A stretch of 64,000 nt of DNA, from contig NC_064043.1 of NCBI RefSeq assembly GCF_932526225.1, forward strand, positions 6,253,501 to 6,317,500, read 5' to 3'. Shown here one piece after another: positions 1 to 12,289 of this stretch. Each line of letters begins with the position of its first letter. The first letter of the stretch is position 1. This stretch comes from Nematostella vectensis (taxonomy: Eukaryota > Cnidaria > Anthozoa > Actiniaria > Edwardsiidae). A model generated the notes under the pieces. It saw nothing but the letters and a program-made list of their open reading frames with translations, searched no databases and was not told the DNA's origin. The position numbers and the translations under genes are program-made.

Positions 1-310
1 CCTTTTCTTTTTTGTAATCTCTGGAATATTCTTGTAAATCGTTGCAGCTTTTGTCTGAATTGCGTTTGTAGTAAGGTTTGGTCTCGTCACGTTCGTCAGA
101 TCCCGTCTCGCACCGCTGCCTGTCGTTGGAGCACGCTTCACTGCAATGCACGTCTCCATTGCAGTTGCTGAAGCAGTTGTTATACTCTGTTTCACAGTTC
201 ATCATACACTCCTCATACGCCGTGTTGTCGAAGGCAGCTTGCGGAAGAAAGCGCCCACTGACAAAAACGGTCAGCAGACATGCCAGGACGAGTATGAGCA
301 GAGTCTTCAT
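1..310 (-). CDS. Secreted cysteine-rich small protein, N-terminal part (runs off window)
   Basis: Reading leftwards from the ATG at 310-308, the frame is open for 103 codons to the window edge. It begins with a clear signal peptide (MKTLLILVLACLLTVFVSG). The mature part has a regular cysteine series spaced C-x3-C-x6-C-x3-C-x5-C-x3-C-x6-C, followed by a charged region rich in Asp, Glu, Lys and Arg with one more Cys. CxxxC pairs spaced this way fit a disulfide-linked helical hairpin, but I do not recognise the family. It could be an extracellular structural, defence or venom-type polypeptide; nothing here decides which. A TATA box lies about 56 bp upstream of the ATG, which implies a short 5' UTR. 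The 3' end, stop and any intron lie outside the window. Confidence 0.7.
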   Translation of the reverse strand, partial: MKTLLILVLACLLTVFVSGRFLPQAAFDNTAYEECMMNCETEYNNCFSNCNGDVHCSEACSNDRQRCETGSDERDETKPYYKRNSDKSCNDLQEYSRDYKKEK

Positions 311-365
311 ATCTGCCAAAAAAGGGTGTATTCATCAAGATATTGATGTCAGCTTTTGTTAATAG

Positions 366-375
366 TTTATATATA
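366..375 (-). promoter_or_regulatory. TATA box of the cysteine-rich secreted gene
   Basis: The minus strand reads TATATATAAA here, 56-65 bp upstream of the ATG at 310. With usual TATA-to-start spacing, transcription would begin near 335-345 and leave a leader of about 30 nt. Strong TATA boxes are typical of highly expressed, tissue-restricted genes. Confidence 0.55.
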
Positions 376-838
376 GTAGACGAGTTTATAGATGGCGTCC
401 CTGGAAACGAAAAATGCAAATTTTCCAAATAAGGTAAGTTTGTCCATACAAGGACATTTGAAAAGCAACTGACACCAAGCCACACTGGTATGGGACATTT
501 TGGCGATCCTCAAATCTATTGTGAATCAAGTCAATGCCATTTCAAAATCAACTTTTAAATTTACAAATTCATAGATTACTGTAATTTACATAAATATACA
601 ATCTGAATCTATAATCTGTATTAGAAATGATGCAAAATAAGTTGGTGATCATCAAAGTATACAAATAATAATAACATAAATTGTCTAGCATTTTTTATAC
701 ATTGTTTAGAACTGTGATCGTTCTGACGCGCATGACATTTAAGTGTCAACCTCCATTAAAAATAATGAGACCATAGCAAGAAATAATCTGAACTCTTCTT
801 ATTAGCTGCCGAAGTGTAACTGTGACCATTAAAACTCT

Positions 839-886
839 AGGGTTAGGGTTAGGGTTAGGGTTAGGGTTAGGGTTAGGGTTAGGGTT
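839..886 (+). repeat. Interstitial telomere-like (TTAGGG)n
   Basis: About eight uninterrupted copies of TTAGGG, ending in GGTTAAGC. TTAGGG is the ancestral metazoan telomere repeat. Its position inside ordinary sequence suggests an interstitial telomeric site from break repair, or a simple repeat. Confidence 0.9.
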
Positions 887-2971
887 AAGCTTTTTGTTTT
901 ATAACAAGAATACGTTAAATGCCTACAGTGAAACATTTTCAAGATTCAAAACGAACAAAAAATAAAAAGCGAAAATAGCGAATAGAACTTTACACACATA
1001 CTGTTTGACGCAGAAATAGTTATCAAAGATATACTGAATAGTAGAAACCTACAACAGGTATTTAAAAGATTTGATTTATCTTATTATTTTCTCTCGGTAA
1101 TATCGTGTGAAAAAATACATACGGAAACTGTGACAAAAATGTAGAAAAGTCCCTTTAAAGAATTACAAAACGAAAATATCTTTTATATCTCTTATCGAAC
1201 ATAGCGAGTGACAAAAACATGAGCTGTTATTTATTTTTTAACGACAAAATGTGGAAGAACGCAATAAGCTTTAGAAGCAAAAAGCTGAAATGTGCTTTTG
1301 CTATTTCAATCTTTCTTTCTCAATAATATTTATCTCTCATCGAAAATGTGTAGTAACGAAAAATCATGGAATATGATTACAAAATATATTTTTGCTTGGT
1401 TAAACGTGATAGAAATCATTTTTAGCATTAAAAAACTTTTTAGCAAAAACTGTTTAGATACTTCAATCATTAATTCTTTAAAACTTACTCAAGTTGTCTG
1501 TCCTGTGTTTTCCACTTACCAAGTCCGATTCTTAGCTCGAGTTCGTCTGTTTCGCAAGCGAGTAGTCGTAGAAAGAGGTCGAAGTAAGGGCTGCGACTCT
1601 GCGATTACCCAGGGAAATGGCAAGAGAACACGCAACAATGCTAGGGTTTCTAGGAGACAAATGTGTGGCTACAAGAATGGAATAATAAGCGATGATTGGT
1701 CACTCGTCTCATGCCCCCGCTCAGCCGCACGTGAATACCTTATTATAATTTATAATAATGTAATTATGCGGCTACAAGCCTCAAATAATTAGCAATGATT
1801 ATTCACCCGACCGATGCCCCCGACTTGTGACCCGACCGTGAAAGTAGACGAAATGCAGTAATATGTGAGATTCTTTTCTGAATTAAAAAAAAGAAATTCA
1901 AAATCTTTTGCATTTAGTTAGATCATTATCTGATAATCTTATCTTCATAAATTACGATTTAGTTAAATTTATATTGATGATTCAGTTTAATATATATGCT
2001 GCTAAAATATCATTATTATTTAAATTTCTTCCTTCTTCAAACACATCTGTTGTCAGGCTGTTCTTCACTTAACAATACTGCAAATTAGATACCAAACCTC
2101 CTAATAAATAAATATGTAGAGAGTTTTTTAAACATCTCCAGTCTTTATAACTGCGATTTCAAAGTTTTACTTTCGCCGACCATTTTTAACAGCTAAATCG
2201 CTTTCTGGCTTTCGGCTTCAAAATCATTGATGCCTTTTTATTGGCAAGCACTGAAATGTTTTCCAGTCGCGCCACTTCTCAGTAAAACGCTAACCAATGA
2301 AATAGCCCCCAATGTAATTCCTTGAATTAGAATGACAGAAGCTAGAAAGGGGTTTTAGCAGAGGCTCAGATGGTAGCCGGCGTAGCTAGAGTTTCTGTGA
2401 TTTTTTACAGCAAAGAAATAAGAAGAGAACAAGTTTTTTTTTATGATTTGACCACGCGTAAAATTGGGCGAGCGCAATTAGAGTAGAAGTGGGGAGGGGG
2501 AGGAGAAAACGCTTGCTATCACTCATTGTTGTCTTTTGGGCTCACAGCGATTATTTTCTGATCGCAGAATTCGAGGCTTTCTCCTAGTACGCAATAATAT
2601 TTTATGCAAAGAGCTTGAAAAGAGTTCTTGTTGATACCGAAAGGCTCGTCTTATTGCTTTTTTGTTTTCTTTTGTAATATGCAGATACAAATATGTAAAT
2701 CCTAAGCCACGTAGCGTTTTTGCTAGATAGCGCTAATATAAATGTTTGGAAAAGTCTTCTGGTTGGTTTTTATCGCGGGGAGGTATGGATACTACTTTAA
2801 TCTAATCAACGAAAGCCGTGTTTCTTAGCCAATATACTTTTATTATTGCTCCAATAAGAGTCCCAGACCTCTATAAATGTCACTTTCTAGAGCTCGGTAT
2901 TGCGATTCTTTGGAATAGCTATAAGAATACACTCGAATAACTTAAAGATAAATATAGGGAAAGTGACAATA

Positions 2972-3083
2972 CGACAAGCTAGCAACAAAATGCCAAATAA
3001 TCGCTACATATCACTTGAGATTATCAGCGAGACAAGCTGGCAACAATATGCCAAATACTCGCTGCTTTTCACTTGAGATGATA
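2972..3083 (+). repeat. 59-bp tandem duplication
   Basis: Two diverged copies beginning CGACAAGCTAGCAACAAAAT and GAGACAAGCTGGCAACAATA, each ending with CACTTGAGAT. No coding content. Confidence 0.7.
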
Positions 3084-3810
3084 TATCTGCAATAACATTT
3101 CCATCAACGATATTATGAATGTGTAATTCGACTATATGATGATGTGGTCATGTGATCCAAAGGCATCATAAGCGTTAGCCAATCAGCAATGTTTTCACCA
3201 ACCATCTACAACACGTGGTGATGTGACGCTAAAGATGTCAAAGATGAATAACATGATCACGTGGTCCAATGTTCCATCTCGATCAAGTGTTCCATTGATG
3301 AAGAATTTTATTGTTGACACGAAATGTCTTTTCTATTATAGCACTAAGGTGATCACTTATGATCCGATGTTCTTTCAATAACTTGCGATCATGTGTTCTA
3401 TTGATCAAATGTTCTATTGAACTTATGACACTTGTCCCGCCGGGGAACGAGAGGTGTGGAATACGTCCTTTGAGGTCCTTATACAAGTAAGAACTATTTA
3501 TATACAGACGAAACTGCGTCACTGCAGCCGTGTCGGTTTCTCCCGTTCCAGGAATGTTCCACGCTATGTATGCTGGGATACGCAAATATCTGCAATCAGC
3601 CAAAGTATATTATTAAAAGTCGCCTTCTAAACCATAGTACCCTTTAAGCCTGGTGCTAAAACACCAGTTTTTCGTTTTCACTTATTTTCAGTAATGGCAC
3701 GAAGAGCGTATTGAAGGTATATAATAATAAAATAATCGTGCCACTAGCTTTTATCGTTTTGAAATCAATATTTTCATAAGAGTAACAAAGTCAATGGTGT
3801 TCTCACCTCA

Positions 3811-6800
3811 TTACTGAGCATGCTCCTTGATTTCAATCTTGTCGACTACAAGACAAAAATGCGTTTGATAAGCACACTTGGCGCGTACACGCATGGTTCT
3901 GCAGATTATTACGATACTATCACTTTTTTATCAAAAATGATATCCCATATAATATAAAGTGTGAAAGAAAAAAGGGAGATCTGCGCTGACATATGGCTGA
4001 GTTCAAGAACTTTGTAGTTTGCAAAATACAGATTGCTGAAACAAAACTCACCGCTCACAGAGCTGCAAGTCACTCTTGCACACATGCAGCGGGGTGCATT
4101 GGCAACAGGTACTTGAGTTATCACGTGATCGTGAGGACACTGTGAGATTGCTGTATCACGTGACGGACACAGCGGTCTGCACCTCATTACGCCTTGCGCG
4201 CGGCATCTACAAGCCTGTGTGCAGTTTCTATCGACAAGGGTCTCGCCTTGGCCGAACGATCTGCCATCGAGTGAACATGTCACTTGAGGCTTAACTGAAA
4301 AAAAAAACGAATCCAGGTAAAGGTTTATCAAAACCCCTAAATTATAAATAAAAACAAAAAGGCCTCTGATATCCGTTTTGGTGTCAAGGTGTAATATGGT
4401 GTAGCTGATGACACATCATGGTGTCAAGGTGTAATATGGTGAGGCTGTTGACACACCATGGTGTCAAGGTGTTATATGATGTGGCTGCTGACACACCATG
4501 ATGTCAAGGTGTAATATGATGTGGATGGTGACACACCATGGTGTCAAGGGGTAATATGGTGTGGATGGTGACACACCATGGTTTCAAGGTGTAACATGGT
4601 GAGGCTGTTGACACACCATGGTGTCAAGGTGTTATATGATGTGGCGGGTGACACATCATGGTATCAAGGTGTAATATGGTGTAGCTGATGACACACCATG
4701 GTGTCAAGGTGTAACATGGTGAGGCTGTTGACACACCATGGTGTCAAGGTGTAATATGGTGTGGAGGGTGACACACCATGGTTTCAAGGTGTAATATGGT
4801 GTAGCTGATGACACACCATGGTGTCAAGGGGTAATATGGTGTAGCTGGTGAGGTGTGGACGTGGTGTAGAGAGATGTAAAGAGGTTTGCTATAATATGGT
4901 AAGGTGTGATGTGCTATGATTGATTTGTCGTGACGTTTGATGTGGTGAGGGTTTATCTGGTGTAATGGGATATGGTGTGATGTGGTATGTGAGGTGAGGC
5001 AAAAGGTGTGGTGTGTTAAAGGTTTTCAGGGTAAAGCAAACTATGTTGCTTTGTATGGTACTGACCTTTTCGTTTTCTACAAACAGTCCTAAGACAAGAA
5101 CAGTGACTCCCCCTGACGGTCTTTCTTATTTCAATTTTTTCTTCGCCTTTAGAGCACCATACAGGGAGGGTTGGGCAGAGTGGTAAGCATAGAAGGTGAC
5201 CCGCCTTGGTACAGCGACACCTTTCCCTGCAGTCGGAAGAGATGTAAGGGCCGGATATGTTCTTGTGCTGACATGCTGTACGAGGATCAACAATGGGTTG
5301 ACTGCGAGTGTTGACATTTGGCGACACTACAACAAAAACGTGTTGTAATGTGTTACATTACTGGTGGATGGGAAGAGGAAAAAATGAAGGAAGGATTGAA
5401 GTTAATAAAGAAATCATGAAAGAACAGGTGTAGTAATAATTAATGAATGTAATAACAAAGTAATTAAGATGAAGCAATGGAGTCATAAAGTAATGAAGCG
5501 ACGAACTAGCGAGGTAAGGAAGGAAGATAGGAAGGATGGAAGAAAGAATAAACGGAAGGGGGAAGCATGGAAAGAAATAAATGATAAAAATACAGAAGAA
5601 ACAAAGGCAGGATAAATCAAAGTGCTCAATGCCACTAAAATGAAGATACGCTTTCTCACCTGAAACGCAGGCTTTTTTGGTGCATGCGCAGCGACCTCTT
5701 GATAGCGGAACCGGAAGCTGTCTCTCCACTAGTCTCTCGTTATGCGAGCAGTGCGGAGTATTTTGTGGTGGGCATGTTGGCGTACAATGCGCCTTGCCAC
5801 TTTTGCGACATCGACACGTTGACAGGCAGCTGCCAGTTACGAATGGACGGCCACTGTAATGGGTTTTTCCTTCGACGGTGCAGCTACGTTTTTGCTCTAA
5901 AATAGGAAAAAAAACTAAATTGTGATCCAAAAGGATACTTAACAACGTTTTTTTTCCGAAATTGCCAGGAAAAGAAGCAAACAAACAAAGAAAACCAAGC
6001 AGACGCGTTATCTTTTTGCTGGCGTTCTAGCGAGAAAAACTATTCCTTGTATGGCGCTTTTTTCCTAGTAAACAATATTCAGGAAGTTCTAGGCCATTAC
6101 CTTTTTTCACGCCTCTAATATTGTTTTGTCAATTTTTACATCGCTTTTAAACAAAGGGCTCGCGGTAATCCCTCTCTACTGTAATCCGCAATGCTTCGTG
6201 GGCTAAACTCAAGTCTCTAAAAGCCAAGGTTTCCCAACAATACTAGTGACCCATGGGAAACTAATAAATTTATTCGAAAAATAGACAAGCTACTGATTAT
6301 GAAGCAAGGCTACGTGCTAATAACTATGCTTTAATCTCTTGATATCAAGGATAACCGCTTGTCAACCTACTTTTGCATCGCTGGCGCGGACAAGAGCAGC
6401 CTGAGGCAGTAGGCCCTTTTCCCGCCATGGTCTTAACTCTGTACCCCTTGGGACATCTTAGCTCGGGACAGACAGGTGAGCAGCGAATGTGTCCCTCTTC
6501 GGTACAAACACAACGCTCCGTGCAGTTCGGCTTCTCGAACGACTCCCCGATTCTAAATCGTTCCCCATTTTGACCGTAGCAGAATTCTAGAAAATATAGG
6601 ACAAAATATTATTCAATCTGTTGAGTGATTTCTCCTAGATATAAACATCAATTGCTTCGTGTCAGACATTTTGAATATCAACAACATTGATATCAATCAA
6701 TGGCAGTCGTTTTTCTAAATGGTCTAAAACCCTGGGGCGAAAGCCCGGGAAAACTGTGAAGTTAAAAAAACTCTAGGGCCTGGACTAGTTTCTAAATGGC

Positions 6801-9359
6801 GGCCTGCAAAATCGTAGTAAACACGAATTCCAGCACCTTAACGTGAAAACGATTGAAGCGGACTTCCAAATATGGTATGTCATGTCCTAATAAGGAATTT
6901 ACCGAGCTAGCTAGAAAAACGACAGTTTTCGAAACAAGATTAATATAAGTATCAATCTTAAAAATTGATATAACAAACCCCTTCAAGACCCTCTTATAAC
7001 ACGCAGTAGCTTCAAATCAGATTATTCACCTGGCACACAATCCGTGCAGAAGCAGCTGGTTGGCCCAGAGTCCGAGTACTGGCGTCTTCTCTTCATCGTC
7101 TTTCCCACCGGACACACCCCTCCCTGTAGAGGGGTACATAGACCCATGCAACTCACCCCTCCACCCCCCGCACAGTAGCACTGGAGCTGACAGTCCTTGC
7201 TGATAAAGCTGGAGTTGGCGAGGTAGTAGCGGCCGTCATAGAAGCACGATGATTTGTCAGCTGAGTCACAATTAGAAATCGGTCATCTTAGTGGCTTCAT
7301 ATACATTCAGCCTGGCTAGCTTTTCTGAACAACCCCAAAGCAAAATGAGAGCCGCCTAGCAGACTGCCACTTACTCGAGGTGATTTGGACCCCCTTTAGA
7401 GGTCAGTTAGCGAGGTTCTAATACATCACAACTATCCATAAGACCCGCCAGAGATCGAGTTAGCGGGGTTCTATGTATTACCACTATCCATAGACCTGTC
7501 AGAGTTCGAGTTAGCGGGGTTCTACTGTATCACCACTATCCATAAGACCTGTCAGAGTTCGAGTTAGCGGAGTTCTACTGTATCACCACTATCCATAAGA
7601 CCCGTCAGAGTTCGAGTTAGCGGGGTTCTACTGTATTACCACTATCCATAAGACCCGTCAGAGTTCGAGTTAGCGGGATTCTACTGTATCACCACTATCC
7701 ATAAGACCTGTCAGAGTTCGAGTTAGCGGGGTTCTACTGTATCACCACTATCCATTAGACCCGTCAGGGTTCGAGTTAGCGGGGTTTTATGTATTACCAC
7801 TATTCATAGACCTGTCAGAGTTCGAGTTAGCGGGGTTCTATGTATTACCACTATCCATAGACCCGTCAGAGTTCGAGTTAGCGGGGTTCTACTGTATCAC
7901 CACTATCCATAAGACCTGTCAGAGTTCGAGTTAGCGGGGTTCTTCTGTATCACCACTATCCATGAGACCCGTCAGAGTTCGAGTTTGCGGGGTTCTACTG
8001 TATTACCACTATCCATAAGACCCGTCAGAGTTCGAGTTAGCGGGGTTCTACTGTATCACCACTATCCATAAGACCCGTCAGGGTCCGAGTTAGCGGGGTT
8101 CTATGTATTACCACTATCCATAGACCTGTCAGAGTTCGAGTTAGCGGGGTTCGAAAGTTCGGACAAGTGGTGAAGAATGAACTTATGGTGGGGTCTTATG
8201 GTCAATACTTACAAGGAACTTCTTTGTTATAGAATCTGTTGACTATGCTGACAGGACTAGCTGAGGAAAGAAATATTTCACTTATTACTGCATTTCTCAA
8301 GCAATTCTATTTTGATGCGCATGTACACGTGGTTGAAAAAATAAAACCGGAATTGAAAGACTTAAAAAAAAAGCAGTGATTAGAGGTGCTCGGACACCGC
8401 CAGCCTATCAGAAAGCGTCCTTGTCATCCGTTTTATGCTCTGTTTTGTTACGTTCTGAACACTAGCTAACTATTGCGAGGCTATATACAAAGATCAAGAG
8501 TCCATAAACTTGACATGGACTGTATCTTATGTGCGATGATTATTGCATGCATTTATATTGATACATATATAAAATGTATAAGTGAGACGGCTTAGACTCT
8601 CGACCTTGGATATCCAGACGGATTAGTCGGCAAGTGAAAGATATATAAACCAGGAACCAAATGGGAACGATCGATAGCCGGGTACACTCTTTTTTTTTTA
8701 TAAGAACCTTTTTATAAGACCGTTCAGACTGAGATTTCAGCAAATTTTAAGAACATGCTTAGAACACGCCAAGGCTCAGATAGCGGAAAATATTGCTTCT
8801 GAAGTCCTGATGCGTTTTGTGAAAATGCAGAATCAAATTGTGCTCATAGTAACACCGTTAAGAACATATTCAGCCTTAAAATGCTCCAAAAATAAGAACG
8901 GCCCAGCCTCAACTGAAAATTAGACGTTCTTATATATATAAAAAAAAGAGTGTAGTGCACTTATGCGTCTGTACGCATGCACATGCGCCAACTTTACAAG
9001 GAAATACCTTTGGTTTGAGCATATCCTATTACTTTCAATTATTCTTTCTCTTATTCTATAAGTAGAACGTTGTACGACACAACCTGACTCGGTTTTGATT
9101 TTCACTGGCTTTTTACAAGACATAGCGATTACATTTTGTTAAGTGCGCCCATACAATACAAATGAAAAGCTTTAAACAACATCTTCCATTAACTTAGCGA
9201 CGCATCAAGGAGGTATTTGAGCACAGGGTTTCATGTCATTATGTAATACGCGAAGACTGTGGTATTCAAAGGACCCGGGATTAGAATCTTGCTTTTACCT
9301 CTTATTTCCTGTGAGATCAGTATCACTAACGCCAGCACCAAGTAAATCGTTGGACACAT
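3811..9359 (-). CDS. Secreted protein with five CCN-type VWC modules
   Basis: Eight minus-strand exons: 9299-9359, 8213-8260, 7030-7260, 6371-6586, 5660-5896, 5066-5326, 4052-4294, 3811-3845. Together they are 1,332 bp, giving 443 aa plus TAA. Exon 1 encodes a signal peptide (MCPTIYLVLALVILISQEIR). Exons 3 to 7 each encode one module of about 72-87 aa (roughly residues 37-113, 114-185, 186-264, 265-351 and 352-432). Most modules follow C-x(n)-C-x3-C-x-C-x(n)-C-x3-C-x(n)-C-x(n)-C-x-C-x3/4-C. The C-x3-C-x-C and LCP/VCP features match the VWC domain of CCN (CYR61/CTGF) proteins rather than the classical chordin type. Every intron is phase 1, so modules are symmetric and shufflable. VWC domains commonly bind BMP/TGF-beta ligands or matrix proteins; that role is inferred. 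Exon 8 supplies only ten residues, and a GTGAGA donor-like site follows the stop, so the 3' end is the least certain part. Confidence 0.8.
4371..4853 (+). repeat. 40-bp minisatellite in VWC-gene intron
   Basis: About 12 copies of a 40-bp unit that includes GTGTCAAGGTGTAATATGGT and GACACACCATG. Successive copies start at 4381, 4421, 4461 and so on. ACACCATGGTGT at unit junctions is self-complementary and could form a hairpin. It lies between exons 7 and 6 and does not touch either splice site. Confidence 0.9.
4854..5010 (+). repeat. Degenerate TGGTGTGATGTGG-rich tail
   Basis: Irregular GGTGTGATGTGG-type sequence continues the adjacent 40-bp array. It has no fixed period and no coding content. 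Confidence 0.5.
7420..8155 (+). repeat. 50-54-bp minisatellite in VWC-gene intron 2
   Basis: About 14 copies of a unit containing TTCGAGTTAGCGGGGTTCTA and CACTATCCATAAGACC. Length variants differ by the presence of AC in CTACTGTAT versus CTATGTAT. It sits in the 952-bp intron between exons 2 and 3 and accounts for most of it. Confidence 0.9.
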
Positions 9360-12249
9360 GACTCTCTTACTCACGTTTACTTCTCCTGGAACTAGACAAC
9401 ATACAAGGGAATTATCCTCTATTGGGGTGCCTGTGTGGCCTTAAATGGCCCGGTAGCTAAACGTCTGTCATAAAAAAATTTCCTCGAAGGAGAAGAGCGC
9501 GGCAAATACACATAGATATAGACCTTTTGGACTGGCGGGTAATTTAGAAGAAAAAAAAACTTATTTAGGTATTTTGTGTTTTGTTAGACATAGCTAAGAT
9601 AACATGCATTTTTTTAAGTTGAGTTGTGATAAGTTTATTTTTCTAGAAGAAGGTATTTTGTTATTCTGTTGATGTTATACAAAGGTGAACATAGGTTAGT
9701 GTACACTAAGTTTTTTTTTGTTGTTAAAAATACCGTGACCCCTTTTCTCTAGGGAATTAATTAGATAGGGAAAAAGGAGATAAGTAAGATGCCAACTTTT
9801 TGTGTGAAAATCTGCGGTGGCGAGAGAGGGTAAGCGAATGTTCTTTTTTTTCTACGTCTTCGCTTACTTATATTATGTAATATTCGAGTGTCGTCGCTGA
9901 GAAAGGACTTTAGAAGTGAATAAGAATGATAGCCACTCAACGCAAGCTTATTGCACAAATACAAAAAAAAAACCCGATATTTATAAAACTGTTATAAAAA
10001 TGATTTTCAATTACGCAAATAAATGCACGGAATATAGCGCGAGAAAGGCGAGATAGTAAAGCAATACATTGAGAATTACTGCGCACGAAAACATTCTCTA
10101 GAGGTACTGGAGGTTTCAATGTTTTGCGAACTCTTGCTAATGATTTCAACAGCTAGATCGCCTTCTGGCTTGGTCGTCATTCAAAATAAATGAAGCAGAT
10201 TCATTCGTCCTTTTCATAAGAGTTAGGATTTCGAGTTATCCTTGTTATATCGGGGTTCCACTGCAAATTATTGCATTTGCATGACTATGCAAGTGTCTCG
10301 CTGGGCCGTAGTAGCTAAAACCTTGACCTCCCGATCTCTGTTATTCAACAGAGAGAAAAGCGGTATATGAATAAGTAGAGGTCTGAACGGTTGACAACTT
10401 CCAGATTACTACAGAAGAGAATACCCTGTGACTGTATAGAAATCGACGCTCCTAATTTAAGGGCTTCCTTTTTTTAATTTCGTGATACTGATGTGCGGTT
10501 ATAAATCACACCCAAAGCACTATTGAGAAATATCTATAATCTTCAAAGTAGCTGAAAACAGAATCCTGTTTAGATTGCGTGTTTGGCATTTAGAAAAAAA
10601 AGTCCTTGATAAAAAGACGCAGGTTTCACGCACGATTTTTGAACTGAGAGTTGGAAAGTTTTTTTCATAAAACGATAGCCGTCTACATTGATACATAGAT
10701 GTATATTTGAATAAAAAGCCTTACGTACATATGGCTTCGTTGGCATTTACAAAAAAATTCTAAAATTCAGGAAAGTATATTTAAACTCTTACGTGAGTGG
10801 TGGTTATACGCTGAGTGCTCTCTTTCGCTGGTCTCTTCGAAGATGTCTTCTGGTCTGGAAGGTTCCTTGTTTGAGGGGTGAACTTATAGCATTTTCTTAT
10901 CTCTAGAAAAATAAACTGATATGATGCTCACTTCAAAGGAACAGCTAGAGGAATCACGACTTTAGATTTACCGAGAGCTAACACGTGAGTGAATTTGCGC
11001 ATTCCTTTCACAACTTGCATTTCCTGATCTCTCTCATCACACCGAAGGAAGCATAATATAACTGCCGAAAAAGAAAAAAAAAGGCAAAAAGAGCACTTCC
11101 TTTCATGGGTTTCTTGTCAGACTCTTGACTTTCATGCAACTGATAATGGGAAGTTCACTCAATCTAAAACAGACACTCAAACCAAATTTGTTAAACCAGC
11201 AGTGTTTGGTCGCGGCCGCTTTTCGTTCCTTCCCCTTGGTAAAACCATTTAAAGTCCAATCGCAAAACTAATGACTTTCCTGCGGCGTTGACCGCAATTG
11301 CGTTAGGAATTAATTTAAGAGCTTATAATACTATCCGTTAGACATCAGAGAGCCAGTGAAATAGCGGATGCAGATAGTTCGCTGATTTCCGACGAGTCTA
11401 TCTTTATTCCCCTTGGACTAGATGTCCACACCATCCGATAATCTCTTCATTTGGTAGCCCCTGATGTTTGTTTATGTGACGACACGCAATGCTTTGTATG
11501 GTTTATAGGATGAAGTCAAATTGCGTCCCTAAAATATCATGTAGAAAAAGTAGATACGATGAAGGGTTTACGAATGAGTTTTATCAAGATTTGTTTTATA
11601 ATGCTGTGTGGAACGTACACTCTAGTGATGGGATGACGGCGTTTGTTATCAACATGAGATAGTGTGTATCATGTACTTCAGCTTATAAAACGCAGGTAAA
11701 AGTTATTTTTCTAATTTGTCTACTATTCCTTGGCACTCGTAACTTTAATAATACATCACTGGAGGCCAATACTTATTTTAGTATAACGAAATAAACCATC
11801 TCTTAGGACAATTCGGCAACAAGAGACAAGTGTGGAAACGTTGCGAATTTTTTTTCTTGATTATGAATCAAGCAAGATGGGCAAAACTTTGATGATTGAA
11901 AAAACAAGGGTTTGCTTATCTTTATTCACAACTTGACTTTATAATGCGCACTGTAATAAAGGGTATTCAATAAAGACAAACGAAAGCATGTCTTCTTGCT
12001 GAGCATCTAGGGCATTTCTATGCCCCTGGCTATAATTCCAATGTCCCGACTCTATAAAAAAATCTACGTTTTTGATCGCAATAAAAGCAGCAATACGGAA
12101 GCTTGGGTATTGACAACAATTTCCTATGACAGGAAAGAGTAAAATGTTAACTAGCAAGCTAGTACGGTACGTTCTGTAATGTCTAATATAAATATATTGG
12201 CCTGAAATTTAGAAATGATAACTCACCGCTTGCACATTTTCACGTGCAA
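9360..12249. other. Intergenic, no supported gene
   Basis: AT-rich sequence. A minus-strand open stretch at about 10930-11061, bordered by an acceptor-like CGGCAG and a GTGAGC donor, and another at about 10797-10906 with donor GTAAGAG, look exon-like. Their phases do not join and neither shows a domain, so no gene is called. Confidence 0.5.
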
Positions 12250-12289
12250 AGTTTACTTACGTTTACCGATCACGATTACAATCACGGTC

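Larger units (their letters stand above)
376..3282. other. Intergenic, AT-rich, no supported gene
   Basis: No ORF with recognisable domains. It holds a short telomere-like array (839-886) and a two-copy 59-bp tandem duplication (2972-3083). The 166-codon frame at 1292-1792 has no domain, no splice context and low-complexity AT composition, so it is not called. Confidence 0.6.

Noticed and set aside
840..890. Possible chromosome end from the TTAGGG array
   Set aside because: Only about 48 bp, with ordinary sequence on both sides and a gene to the left, so not a telomere.
1292..1792. 166-codon plus-strand ORF near the left end
   Set aside because: AT-rich, no domain, no splice context; probably chance.
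3283..3603. 106-codon minus-strand ORF beyond the VWC gene, preceded by GATTGCAG
   Set aside because: No cysteines in a VWC pattern, no domain and no matching donor upstream in phase; could be 3' UTR or chance.
4371..4853. CRISPR-like regular repeat array
   Set aside because: Units are directly contiguous without unique spacers, and the genome is eukaryotic; it is a minisatellite.
10797..11061. Two exon-like minus-strand segments with good acceptor or donor signals
   Set aside because: The reading frames do not join without a stop and no homology was recognised; the lengths are within chance expectation.
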